Positions 17,244 to 25,715 of a stretch of 64,000 nucleotides of DNA are shown in pieces (the first letter of the stretch is position 1; every line of letters begins with the position of its first letter). This stretch comes from Pseudopedobacter sp037968815. GTDB taxonomy: Bacteria; Bacteroidota; Bacteroidia; Sphingobacteriales; Sphingobacteriaceae. A model generated the notes under the pieces. That model was not told the DNA's origin and ran no database searches. It saw only the letters and a list, made by a program, of their open reading frames with translations. The stretch covers positions 248,001-312,000 of the forward strand of contig JBBKWF010000002.1 of assembly GCA_037968815.1 (NCBI GenBank), given 5' to 3'. The translations under genes were made by a program, and so were the position numbers.

Positions 17244-19157
17244 TCAAATAGCAAGTCTTTTTTGTTGATTAAAAAGTTCAACTCCTGTAACATCCGCATA
17301 TCTTTCACTTAGTCTTTCTCGAAGATTAAATAGTCTTTTTTCAGATGAATCTACAATCTGAGAGAAGAGGCAGATTTGCACTTTCCCTATTTCTACTTTG
17401 TTTGCATTCTCTATCGATTGAATAGGCTGAACTTTTTCACTAAATGATTCTCCAACTACATAAGCATTTATATAAGGGTTTCCAATTAGAGTTCCGCAAT
17501 TCATAAAATCTTCTACGTAACCAACGGCTTGATTTCTTTCTTCTCTACCTAACTTAAAACCACCACGTTTTAGTTCAATTATTAAAATTTTTTTGATTGA
17601 ACTGAGTCCACTGTCGTGGTCAAAATCAGTTGTCCCAGTAATTGAGAAGGTAGAATCTGGCATTACTACAATGTCAGGTCTTTTTTTATTATTGTTGAAC
17701 GCAGTTTTTTCTAATTTTTTCCCAAAAACTTTCTCTACCGTGGTTTGCAACTGACTATTTGAAGAATATTCTGGAGAATCATATTCTGGTCCGAAAATCC
17801 ATCTTGCACTTGCAATTAGTGGATGGAGCACATGAAGTTCATCAACACTTTTGTCGTTTGCAAGTTTTCTAATAGCTTCGATAACGGATATTCGCTTATC
17901 AATCTCGTCAAGAACGGTCAAGGCATCCTTTATACTCCAATTTTCCAATAACTTATTGAGTCCATCAATATCTTCACTTGAAAGCGTAGACAGTTTTATC
18001 AACAATTCTGTTCCGCTTCTAGTTTTTTCAAGGTTAAGAAATGTATCAATAGCTAGAGAAACGGACTCTTCTTTAGCTGTAGGATTTGAAATTGATATAT
18101 GTTGAATAGCCTCGTTAAATTCGTATTTAGCTAAAGGACTTAATTCACTGTATTGCTTTTGATAGAGGCTTCTAATGTGTTTGGTTGTTTCGCCAATATT
18201 ATCTTTAGCGATCTTTGAAAACATTTTTTGAACTTCAATATTTATGGCGCCATAAACCTTGTCAAGCTTATCGTCCTTTCTGAAACCAGTCCAATCCTCC
18301 CGGATAAAGTCAGCAAGATCACTCGTTACAATAACCACTGAATATCTTTTCGCTTCCTTTGACCGTCCATCAAGAATCATTAGATTGCCTAAAACCCAAG
18401 ATGGCTCTCCAACAAGTCTTCCTCCTTGCCATATCGCTATCCCCTGATAAAGAGTTGATTTTCTTGACTTTTTGGAGTCGATTAAGTTAATCTGAAGCTT
18501 AATTTCGTTCACTTCAATTTGACTCGATTCAATTAGACCTTTATGTTCCTCCAGCTGAACTGTTTCTCTATTTATAGAAACGATGAATTTCGGGTCATGC
18601 AAAAATCTAGCAGAAATAACCTCTAAAATTGTATTCGAATTAGGCAGGTTTTTATCAACAATTACTTCAAGTCGAGTTCCAGCAATTTTTGAATTTTTAA
18701 AGTTTTCATCTTTTATAATAAAAGGCTGTTTCTCACTTTTTGTAGTTAGCGTGAAAGTCGACTCTACCCCATTTTTATTTGTTATTACTTGATACTCACT
18801 ATTAAAACAAAGCAACCCATGTCGACCAACACCATTTCGACCATATGCATATCTTTTTAAGTCGATACCACTTGGAAACTCCACTACTTTACCCTGATGT
18901 TTTAACCGATTATAACTGAGCTTCATCCAACGACTATAAAATTCTTCTTTGGTTAAACCACATCCATTATCTTGAATTGTAAGTTTTTGACCCATTTCTT
19001 CTGGGATAAATATATCAACTTCTGTGGCTCCAGCATCCCAAGCATTAGCAACCAACTCGGTTAAAGCGACTTCGGGTTGTGTACCAAGGCTACCTAAAGT
19101 TCTTATTAAGTAGTCTTCTTCGAAAAGAGTTCCTTGTATGTAATCAGTTTCTTTCAT
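17244..19157 (-). CDS. GHKL ATPase fused to a PD-(D/E)xK-type nuclease domain; candidate defence/restriction protein
   Basis: The N-terminal third is a Bergerat-fold ATPase like MutL, Hsp90 and MORC. The N box is ELVANAWDAGA (E34, N38, D41), the G1 box DNGCG (D63, G65, G67) and the G2 lid GRNGVGRHG (106-114). A transducer-like region follows to about 330, then a helical stretch to about 450. The C-terminal region carries RPDIVVM (D495), IIELKRGG (E528, K530) and NQAVGY (Q543, Y547), the D...ExK...QxxxY order of PD-(D/E)xK nucleases of the RecB-like type. Length is 637 residues. The layout recalls MORC-like/HgiDII-type restriction-associated ATPases, but no methyltransferase is encoded here. 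It begins 60 bases after polA ends, with fic downstream. The ATPase call is firm; the nuclease call is motif-based. Confidence 0.8.
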   Translation of the reverse strand: MKETDYIQGTLFEEDYLIRTLGSLGTQPEVALTELVANAWDAGATEVDIFIPEEMGQKLTIQDNGCGLTKEEFYSRWMKLSYNRLKHQGKVVEFPSGIDLKRYAYGRNGVGRHGLLCFNSEYQVITNKNGVESTFTLTTKSEKQPFIIKDENFKNSKIAGTRLEVIVDKNLPNSNTILEVISARFLHDPKFIVSINRETVQLEEHKGLIESSQIEVNEIKLQINLIDSKKSRKSTLYQGIAIWQGGRLVGEPSWVLGNLMILDGRSKEAKRYSVVIVTSDLADFIREDWTGFRKDDKLDKVYGAINIEVQKMFSKIAKDNIGETTKHIRSLYQKQYSELSPLAKYEFNEAIQHISISNPTAKEESVSLAIDTFLNLEKTRSGTELLIKLSTLSSEDIDGLNKLLENWSIKDALTVLDEIDKRISVIEAIRKLANDKSVDELHVLHPLIASARWIFGPEYDSPEYSSNSQLQTTVEKVFGKKLEKTAFNNNKKRPDIVVMPDSTFSITGTTDFDHDSGLSSIKKILIIELKRGGFKLGREERNQAVGYVEDFMNCGTLIGNPYINAYVVGESFSEKVQPIQSIENANKVEIGKVQICLFSQIVDSSEKRLFNLRERLSERYADVTGVELFNQQKRLAI

Positions 19158-19217
19158 CCTATTTTCTTATTAAGATATGCCCAATTTGTTTATATAAGGA
19201 TATCAGAAAAGTTTATC

Positions 19218-22031
19218 CTAATGCGCCTCCAGCCAATTCAAACCCTCACCCACTTCAACCAACAACGGAACCTTGGTTTTAATCGCATTCTGCATTCTGC
19301 TTTTAATAATCTCTTTCATTTGCTCTTTCTCCGTAATCAGCACATCAAAAACAAGCTCATCATGAACCTGCATGGTCATTTTTGATTGTAGCTTTTGGTC
19401 GATGATGTCTTTTTGTATTTGAATCATCGCAATTTTAATCATATCCGCCGCCGAACCTTGGATTGGCGCATTAATAGCATTTCGTTCTGCAAAACCACGA
19501 ACAGTTTGGTTTGCCGAATTGATGTCTCTTAAATACCTTCTCCTGCCCATAATGGTTTCTACATAACCGTTTTCACGGGCGAAATTCATGGTGTCAGACA
19601 TATATTTTTTAATGCCGGCATACTGCTCAAAATAGTTTTCAATAATTCCTGCTGCTTCTTTTCTAGGGATACCCAAAGTTTGCGATAAACCAAAAGCGGA
19701 CTGTCCGTAAATGATACCAAAGTTTACTGCTTTGGCATTACGGCGCTGGTCAGAAGTAACCTCATCCAAAGCAATTCCGTAAACTTTTGCAGCCGTTGCG
19801 GTGTGGATATCCAAACCTTGCACAAAAGCTTCCATCATATTAGGGTCTTTGCTTATTTCGGCAATAATGCGGAGTTCAATCTGCGAATAATCCGCGGAAA
19901 GCAAAATATGGTTTTCATCTCTTGGGATAAAAGCTTTCCGCACTTCCCTGCCCCTAGCGGTTCTAATTGGGATGTTTTGTAAGTTTGGATTGTTAGAACT
20001 TAATCTTCCGGTTGCAGCAACTGCTTGGTTATAAGAAGTATGCACTCTGCCAGTTTTCGGGTTAACCAATAAAGGCAAAGCGTCTACATAAGTTGATTTT
20101 AATTTGCACAACTGTCTAAAGTCCACAATATCCTGCACAATATCAGATTTTGGAGCTAAAGCCAAAAGTATATCTTCGCCGGTTTGGTACTGCCCAGTTT
20201 TGGTTTTCTTGGCTTTATCATCCAGCTTTAATTTATCAAAAAGCACCTCTCCTAGTTGTTTTGGCGATGCTAAATTGAATTTAACACCCGCTTTTTCATA
20301 AACCGAAGCTTCTAAACGGGTAATGTCTTTCTCCAGCTCTAAAGAATATTTTTGCAACTGCTCCATATCAATTCGTACACCTTCAATTTCCATATCGGCT
20401 AGTACGTAAATCAGCGGATTCTCCACTTCAGAAATCAATTTGGTAGCTTTCACTTCTTTCAGCATCGGCTCAAAAACATCATGCAATTGCAAAGTAATGT
20501 CGGCATCTTCTGCGGCGTATTCTTTTACGGTTTCCACATCAACCTCACGCATATTGCCTTGGTTTTTTCCTTTTTTGCCGATGAGTTCGGTAATAGAAAC
20601 TGGCGTATAACCCAAGTAATTTTCTGCCAAAACATCCATATTATGACGAGTATCTGGGTCTAAAAGGTAATGCGCTAACATGGTGTCGAACAGTTCTCCG
20701 GCAACCTCAATACCGTACCATTTTAAAATTAGGATATCGTACTTAATGTTTTGCCCAATTTTTTTGATGGATGGCGCTTGTAGTACATCAGCAAATTCGT
20801 GAACGATGTTTTTAGCTTCTTCCTGATCTGCTGGTACGGGAACATAATAAGCTTCGCCTGGTTTAAAACTGAAAGAAAGCCCAACTAGTTCTGCATTGTT
20901 GGCATCAATTCCTGTGGTTTCTGTATCAAAACAGAAAGCTTTTTGCTGTTTTAAGAGTTTAATTAATTCGGCTCTTTTTTCCTTATCATCCATTAAATGA
21001 TAAGTGTGTTCTGTGTTTTCTATGTTTTTTCCACCTTCTACAAAAGTGGCGGCTTGTGCTTGTGTAATGTTGATATTTGTAATTCCGGGCGCTTCTGTTG
21101 GTTTGCCAAACAAATCCATTTGTCCGTTGGTATTTCCTTTAACGTCAGTAACGCTAAAATCTTCGCCAAAAACCCTACGACCTAAAGTTCTAAACTCTAG
21201 TTCTGCAAAAAGAGGTTCTAGTTTTTCTTTATCCGGAGGTCCAATTTTAAAGTCTTCTGCGTTAAAATCAACCGGAGCATTTAATATAATAGTGGCTAGC
21301 TTTTTAGAAAGTAAGCCTTGCTCTGCAAACTTCTCTACGTTTTCTCGTTGCTTGCCTTTTAACTCGTGACTATTGGCTATGATGTTTTCCATAGAGCCAT
21401 AAGTTTTAATTAGGCTTTTAGATGTTTTTTCCCCAATTCCGGGGATTCCTGGAATGTTATCTACCGCATCTCCCCATAAACCTAAAATGTCTATGACTTG
21501 GTGTATGTGTTCAATTTCCCATTTTTCTAAAACTTCTTTTACCCCTAAAATCTCCATTCCGTTGCCCATACGAGCGGGTTTATAAATGAAAATATTTTCT
21601 GAAACCAATTGCGCAAAATCCTTGTCGGGAGTCATGCAATAAACGGTATAGCCTTCTTTTTCTGCTTTTTTAGCAAGCGTACCAATGATATCATCCGCCT
21701 CGAAACCATCAGAAGTAATCACCGGAATGTTAAAACCTTCAATAAGTTTAAAAACGTAAGGCAAAGCGGCCGATAAATCTTCGGGCATCGACTGGCGTTG
21801 TGCTTTATAAGCTTCGTACTCAATATGCCTTTCTGTGGGTGCTGCAGTATCAAAAACCACCGCAATATGTGATGGGTTTTCTTTCTTTAAAACTTCTAAT
21901 AAGGTGTTGGTAAAGCCCATTACCGCTGAGGTGTTGATGCCGTTTGAGGTAAATCTTGGGTTTTTGCTTAACGCGAAATGTGCTCGGTAAACCAGCGCCA
22001 TCCCATCTAAAAGAAAGAGTTTTTTTGACAT
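19218..22031 (-). CDS. polA: DNA polymerase I
   Basis: The protein fills gaps and removes RNA primers in replication and repair. All three domains are present in 937 residues: a 5'-3' exonuclease (starting FLLDGMALVYRAHFAL, with DGFEADDIIGTLA and DAVDNIPGIPGIGEKTS), a 3'-5' exonuclease whose DTETTG motif near residue 368 is intact, and a family A polymerase. Polymerase motif A is LLSADYSQIELRII, motif B RRNAKAVNFGIIYGQSAFGL and motif C MQVHDELVFDV. It has its own -7 box upstream. The accessory GHKL gene follows 60 bases after its stop, apparently in the same direction of transcription. Confidence 0.97.
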   Translation of the reverse strand: MSKKLFLLDGMALVYRAHFALSKNPRFTSNGINTSAVMGFTNTLLEVLKKENPSHIAVVFDTAAPTERHIEYEAYKAQRQSMPEDLSAALPYVFKLIEGFNIPVITSDGFEADDIIGTLAKKAEKEGYTVYCMTPDKDFAQLVSENIFIYKPARMGNGMEILGVKEVLEKWEIEHIHQVIDILGLWGDAVDNIPGIPGIGEKTSKSLIKTYGSMENIIANSHELKGKQRENVEKFAEQGLLSKKLATIILNAPVDFNAEDFKIGPPDKEKLEPLFAELEFRTLGRRVFGEDFSVTDVKGNTNGQMDLFGKPTEAPGITNINITQAQAATFVEGGKNIENTEHTYHLMDDKEKRAELIKLLKQQKAFCFDTETTGIDANNAELVGLSFSFKPGEAYYVPVPADQEEAKNIVHEFADVLQAPSIKKIGQNIKYDILILKWYGIEVAGELFDTMLAHYLLDPDTRHNMDVLAENYLGYTPVSITELIGKKGKNQGNMREVDVETVKEYAAEDADITLQLHDVFEPMLKEVKATKLISEVENPLIYVLADMEIEGVRIDMEQLQKYSLELEKDITRLEASVYEKAGVKFNLASPKQLGEVLFDKLKLDDKAKKTKTGQYQTGEDILLALAPKSDIVQDIVDFRQLCKLKSTYVDALPLLVNPKTGRVHTSYNQAVAATGRLSSNNPNLQNIPIRTARGREVRKAFIPRDENHILLSADYSQIELRIIAEISKDPNMMEAFVQGLDIHTATAAKVYGIALDEVTSDQRRNAKAVNFGIIYGQSAFGLSQTLGIPRKEAAGIIENYFEQYAGIKKYMSDTMNFARENGYVETIMGRRRYLRDINSANQTVRGFAERNAINAPIQGSAADMIKIAMIQIQKDIIDQKLQSKMTMQVHDELVFDVLITEKEQMKEIIKSRMQNAIKTKVPLLVEVGEGLNWLEAH

Positions 22032-22069
22032 TATTATTTTTTTGTTGCCCGTAAAAAAGGGGGTGTTTC

Positions 22070-22077
22070 CAAATTTA
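22070..22077 (-). promoter_or_regulatory. Promoter -7 box for polA
   Basis: On the minus strand TAAATTTG matches TAnnTTTG, 38 bases upstream of the polA ATG. No convincing -33 TTTG at the expected distance. Confidence 0.45.
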
Positions 22078-22151
22078 ATATTTTAGTGTTAATATTTTGG
22101 AATTTGTTATCGAAGTGGTGGCTTTGTGGAAGGAACTGTTGTACAGTCTGG

Positions 22152-22305
22152 GCAGGGTCTATCGCAGACGGAGATGCGTTAATTTAAATTCTTTAGTTAT
22201 TGTCTAACGCAGGGTTCTCGAAAAGAGAAATCCCTCTTAGACGGAATCCCGAAAGGAAATTTACTTTGCTGTCCAAGCAGGGTCTTTCGCAGACGACCCT
22301 GCGTT
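22152..22305. repeat. Pair of 29-bp direct repeats, the second forming a hairpin
   Basis: Both copies start GCAGGGTCT, continue TCGCAGACG after one variable base and end TGCGTT, differing at one base and in a four-base block. In the second copy GCAGGGTC (22277-22284) pairs with GACCCTGC (22295-22302). They are likely members of an interspersed non-coding repeat family. Confidence 0.6.
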
Positions 22306-22337
22306 GAGTTCCGTTTTGATTATTGTGCAATGAAAAA

Positions 22338-23480
22338 CTAAGCTACTGCTACTTTACTCGCCCCAATTACCTCATTATAAAAGTCCTCATACATTGGTAA
22401 AATACGCTTCAAATCAAATTCCATAGCTCTTTTCAAAGCATTTTCTTTGAATTGATTTAGACGCTCTTCGTCTTGTAAAATATAAATAGCGTGTTTCGCC
22501 ATTCCTTCTATATCGGCAACATTATCCATAAAACCGGTAACGCCATCAATGTTTAACTCGGGTAAACCGCCAATATTTGAAGAAACCACAGGGACTTTAC
22601 AAGCCATCGCTTCTAAAGCGGCCAAACCAAAGCTTTCAGATGCAGAAGGCATCAAAAACAAATCAGAAACAGAAAGAATTTCCTCAACAGCATCCTGCTT
22701 ACCTAAAAACCTTACATGTTCGCAAATATCTAGCTCTCTGCAAAGTTGCTCGCAGTTTACACGTTCAGGACCATCGCCAACCATCAAAAGTTTAGCGGGT
22801 ACTTCTTTTAAAACTTGTTGAAAAATATGCATTACATCTTGTGTACGCTTAACTTTTCTAAAGTTTGAAGTATGGGCAATAATACGTTCGTTTTGTGGTG
22901 CTATTGCTTTTTTAAAGTGATCTTTTGGTTTTAAGCTAAAACGATTAAGGTCTATAAAGTTCGGAATAACCTTTATTTCTTTAGTGATGTCAAAATGGTC
23001 ATAAGTGGATTTTCTCAAATCATCGGAAACCGCAGTAACACCGTCAGATTGGTTAATAGAGAAGGTTACTACAGGTTTAAAAGTAACGTCTCTGCCCACC
23101 AAAGTAATATCTGTACCGTGTAAGGTGGTAACTACGGGGATATGGATATTGTAAGTTGCTAAAATTTGCTTAGCCATAAAAGCAGCCGAGGCATGTGGAA
23201 TAGCATAATGTACATGTAGGATGTCCAGCTTTTCAAAGCGTACCACATCTACCATCTTACTTGATAAGGCTAACTCGTAAGGCGCATAATCAAATAAAGG
23301 ATATTGAGAAACGGAGACTTCGTGATAAAAAAGATTTTCTGAAAAGAAATCTAACCTGGCTGGTTGACTATAGGTAATAAAATGGACCTGATGACCATTG
23401 TCTGCAAGTGCTTTACCTAATTCTGTAGCTACTACGCCACTACCACCAAATGTTGGATAACAAACAATCCCTATTTTCAT
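22338..23480 (-). CDS. bshA: N-acetyl-alpha-D-glucosaminyl L-malate synthase (bacillithiol biosynthesis)
   Basis: A GT4 glycosyltransferase that joins GlcNAc from UDP-GlcNAc to L-malate, the first step of bacillithiol synthesis. The N-terminus MKIGIVCYPTFGGSGVVATELGKALA and the segment ILHVHYAIPHASAAFMAKQIL are hallmarks of BshA rather than general GT4 enzymes. The C-terminal half contains the nucleotide-sugar motif ASESFGLAALEAMACKVPVVSSNIGGLPE with the E-x7-E pair. The length of 380 residues is typical. BshB and BshC are not in the window. It is monocistronic by appearance. Confidence 0.93.
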   Translation of the reverse strand: MKIGIVCYPTFGGSGVVATELGKALADNGHQVHFITYSQPARLDFFSENLFYHEVSVSQYPLFDYAPYELALSSKMVDVVRFEKLDILHVHYAIPHASAAFMAKQILATYNIHIPVVTTLHGTDITLVGRDVTFKPVVTFSINQSDGVTAVSDDLRKSTYDHFDITKEIKVIPNFIDLNRFSLKPKDHFKKAIAPQNERIIAHTSNFRKVKRTQDVMHIFQQVLKEVPAKLLMVGDGPERVNCEQLCRELDICEHVRFLGKQDAVEEILSVSDLFLMPSASESFGLAALEAMACKVPVVSSNIGGLPELNIDGVTGFMDNVADIEGMAKHAIYILQDEERLNQFKENALKRAMEFDLKRILPMYEDFYNEVIGASKVAVA

Positions 23481-23644
23481 TTTTATTTTATTGATATAAT
23501 AGCGTCAAATTAAAGATTTTAAACGCGTACTAAAGTATATTTAATGTAACATTAAGATTGGTTTTCAAAGACGAGGGTATTTTGATACCAGATTTTTTAT
23601 CGCCCAACTCAATTTACATAGATTTTATTTATATCTGTGAACTA

Positions 23645-23671
23645 AACAACTCAAAGCCCTTTTGGGTTGTT
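23645..23671 (-). terminator. Terminator of the serine hydrolase gene
   Basis: Arms of 11 bases (23645-23655 and 23661-23671, one G-U wobble) around a five-base loop directly follow the stop codon on the minus strand. The T-tract is short. Confidence 0.55.
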
Positions 23672-25480
23672 TTACTTTGACTTTTTTATGGCTTTGTAAA
23701 TTACATCCTGTATGCGTGGGCGTATATCTAAAGCAGAAAGTCGGTTATTAACTTCGGGGTTTACCCTATTTGAAAGAAAAATATAAACTAAGTTTTCTGT
23801 TGGATCCACCCAAACTGCCGTTCCTGTGTAGCCTGTATGGCCAAAGGTTTGTGATGATGCTAGTTTAGAAGGATATTCTTTTTCTGTATTTGGATCCCAA
23901 CGGTCGAAACCTAAACCACGTCTGCTTAAATCAGATTGCTTTGCTGTAAACAATTCAACGGTTTCTGGTTTAAAATAGGTTTTGCCACCATAAGTTCCTT
24001 TATTTAGCAACATTTGATATAAAATTGCCAAGTCAGTAGCGTTAGAAAATAAACCTGCGTGACCAGCAACCCCACCTACCATTGAAGCACCTTGATCATG
24101 TACATAACCCCAAAGCAAAGTATGGCGGAAATAAGCATCTTGTTCTGTAGGTACAATCTGCGATTTTAAAAACCGAAAACGTGGGTTAAAACCAGTAGTG
24201 GACATTCCTAAAGGACTGTAAAAGTTTTTTGAAACGTATTTTTCTAGAGGAGTTTTTGTGATGGTTTCTAAAACTTCCTGCATAAAATACATACTTAAAT
24301 CACTGTAAACATATTTTCCGCGTGTTGTAGCGGGGCTGTTTAGCATCTGTTTCCACATCACATCTTTATAATAGCTTTTCTTCATGTAGAAACTATCGGC
24401 TACTTTTATGTTATAAGTTTCAGAAGAATCTCGACGGAAATCTTCTGGCTTTAAGTCTTTGTAAAACGGAATGTAAGGGATAAAACCAGCTTGGTGTAAC
24501 AATAACTCGCGGACTTTAACACTGCTTTTATCTGTGTTTCTAGTTTGTGCTAAATAAGTGCTTATGGCAGTATCTAAATTTAACTGCTTTTTTTCATAAA
24601 GGTGCATGGCTTCCATAGTAGTAGCCGATGTTTTGGTGATGGATGCTAAATCAAAGATGTCATCCACACGCTCTTTTTGTGCATCCTTATCATAAGTGTG
24701 CGTTCCGTATGCTTTGTTAAAAATCACTTTACCGTCTTTAGCAATTAATACTACACAACCGGGCGTTGCTTTTTTACTAATGGCTTCGGCGGCAATCGCA
24801 TCAATTTCTTTTAAACTTTTAATATTAAGACCTACATCTTCTGGTACAGTGAATTGGAGTCTTATTTTTTCTATTTTGCTTCCGGCTCCAGCCTGATATT
24901 TAGCCGCATAACTTTGGGGTAGTACCGCATTGGTTTCTACACCGCCAAAAATTAATTGTGCAGTAAAATTAGCCCCTTCACTAGTGTTTTTTGGGCACCA
25001 AACTATTGGAGAGTTAATACTTTCTAGCTTTTCTAAGTTTTCAGGATTACCAAAAAGTGCTACAACCAATTGCTGTTTGCGATCAAGTTCAGTTATAAAG
25101 TTTAAAACAGCGTCACTAAAAATGGTAGAGTCAGAAATGCTAACGATTACGGTATTGTAAAACTTTAGGTCGTCCAGTTGCTTGTTTAAGGGTTTGTTTG
25201 CTAAATCAAGCTTTCCATCAAAATATTGGACTTTACTGTATTTATTTAAAAGACTATCGAAAACCGTGTAATGCGGAAAACCTAAATCGACCAAAGCAAT
25301 TTTTCTTTTTTCGAGGTTTAAAAGTGGAATTACCGATTGATTATTGTTTAAAACCACAGTGCTTTCGCCAACTTTTTTAAATTTTGTGAGCCAGTTTTTG
25401 CTTTCTACATGACCCTGTCCGCATGAAAAAAGAGTTAAACAGCAAAAGAATACACTTAGTAATAGTAATTTCTTAATCAT
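23672..25480 (-). CDS. Lipoprotein serine beta-lactamase-like hydrolase with a GH3 C-terminal-like remnant
   Basis: Residues 1-20 form a lipoprotein signal ending in the lipobox LFSC (C20). Residues about 40-190 resemble the C-terminal sandwich domain of glycoside hydrolase family 3: TVVLNNNQSVIPLLNLEKRKIALVDLG near the start and GANFTAQLIFGGVETNAVLPQSY near the end, but there is no GH3 catalytic barrel. From about 220 a class C beta-lactamase/penicillin-binding fold follows with S280-x-x-K283 (SITK), a YSD triad in place of YxN and HTG in FGHTGYTGTAVW. Known larger Bacteroidota proteins join a whole GH3 enzyme to this hydrolase, so this looks like a shortened relative. A cell-wall-related role is inferred. 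Confidence 0.8.
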   Translation of the reverse strand: MIKKLLLLSVFFCCLTLFSCGQGHVESKNWLTKFKKVGESTVVLNNNQSVIPLLNLEKRKIALVDLGFPHYTVFDSLLNKYSKVQYFDGKLDLANKPLNKQLDDLKFYNTVIVSISDSTIFSDAVLNFITELDRKQQLVVALFGNPENLEKLESINSPIVWCPKNTSEGANFTAQLIFGGVETNAVLPQSYAAKYQAGAGSKIEKIRLQFTVPEDVGLNIKSLKEIDAIAAEAISKKATPGCVVLIAKDGKVIFNKAYGTHTYDKDAQKERVDDIFDLASITKTSATTMEAMHLYEKKQLNLDTAISTYLAQTRNTDKSSVKVRELLLHQAGFIPYIPFYKDLKPEDFRRDSSETYNIKVADSFYMKKSYYKDVMWKQMLNSPATTRGKYVYSDLSMYFMQEVLETITKTPLEKYVSKNFYSPLGMSTTGFNPRFRFLKSQIVPTEQDAYFRHTLLWGYVHDQGASMVGGVAGHAGLFSNATDLAILYQMLLNKGTYGGKTYFKPETVELFTAKQSDLSRRGLGFDRWDPNTEKEYPSKLASSQTFGHTGYTGTAVWVDPTENLVYIFLSNRVNPEVNNRLSALDIRPRIQDVIYKAIKKSK

Positions 25481-25701
25481 TTTTGATGTAATTTTTTTTG
25501 GTAACGTACTTATCTAAAACCAGCTTTTATTGCGTTTTATTGTAGCAAAGCCCTTAATTAGGCTTATTAAGCGATAAAAACGCAGTAAATCTGCAGGGCT
25601 AAAGCTAACGAATTTATGAAGATAGCAATGAGCAATACATGAGCCAAATATTAAAATGTGTAATTTCTGAGAACGTCAATTAATGCCCTCAAAAATTTGC
25701 T

Positions 25702-25709
25702 TATTTTTG
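25702..25709 (+). promoter_or_regulatory. Promoter -7 box just before mutL
   Basis: TATTTTTG matches TAnnTTTG and ends only six bases before the ATG at 25716. If used, transcription would start at or next to the initiation codon, giving a leaderless or nearly leaderless mRNA. Confidence 0.45.
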
Positions 25710-25715
25710 CCAAAC

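Larger units (their letters stand above)
22032..22337. other. 306-bp gap between bshA and polA
   Basis: No gene seen. It holds the polA promoter and a pair of 29-bp direct repeats (22152-22180 and 22277-22305). Confidence 0.6.

Noticed and set aside
16597..19157. Classical toxin-antitoxin pair formed by fic and the upstream gene
   Set aside because: The upstream protein has 637 residues with ATPase and nuclease motifs, and the Fic protein carries its own inhibitory motif, so a separate antitoxin is not needed.
17244..19157. Second MutL or a gyrase B subunit
   Set aside because: The ATPase motifs fit GHKL proteins in general, but the MutL transducer motifs and the GyrB TOPRIM domain are absent and the C-terminal region has nuclease-type residues.
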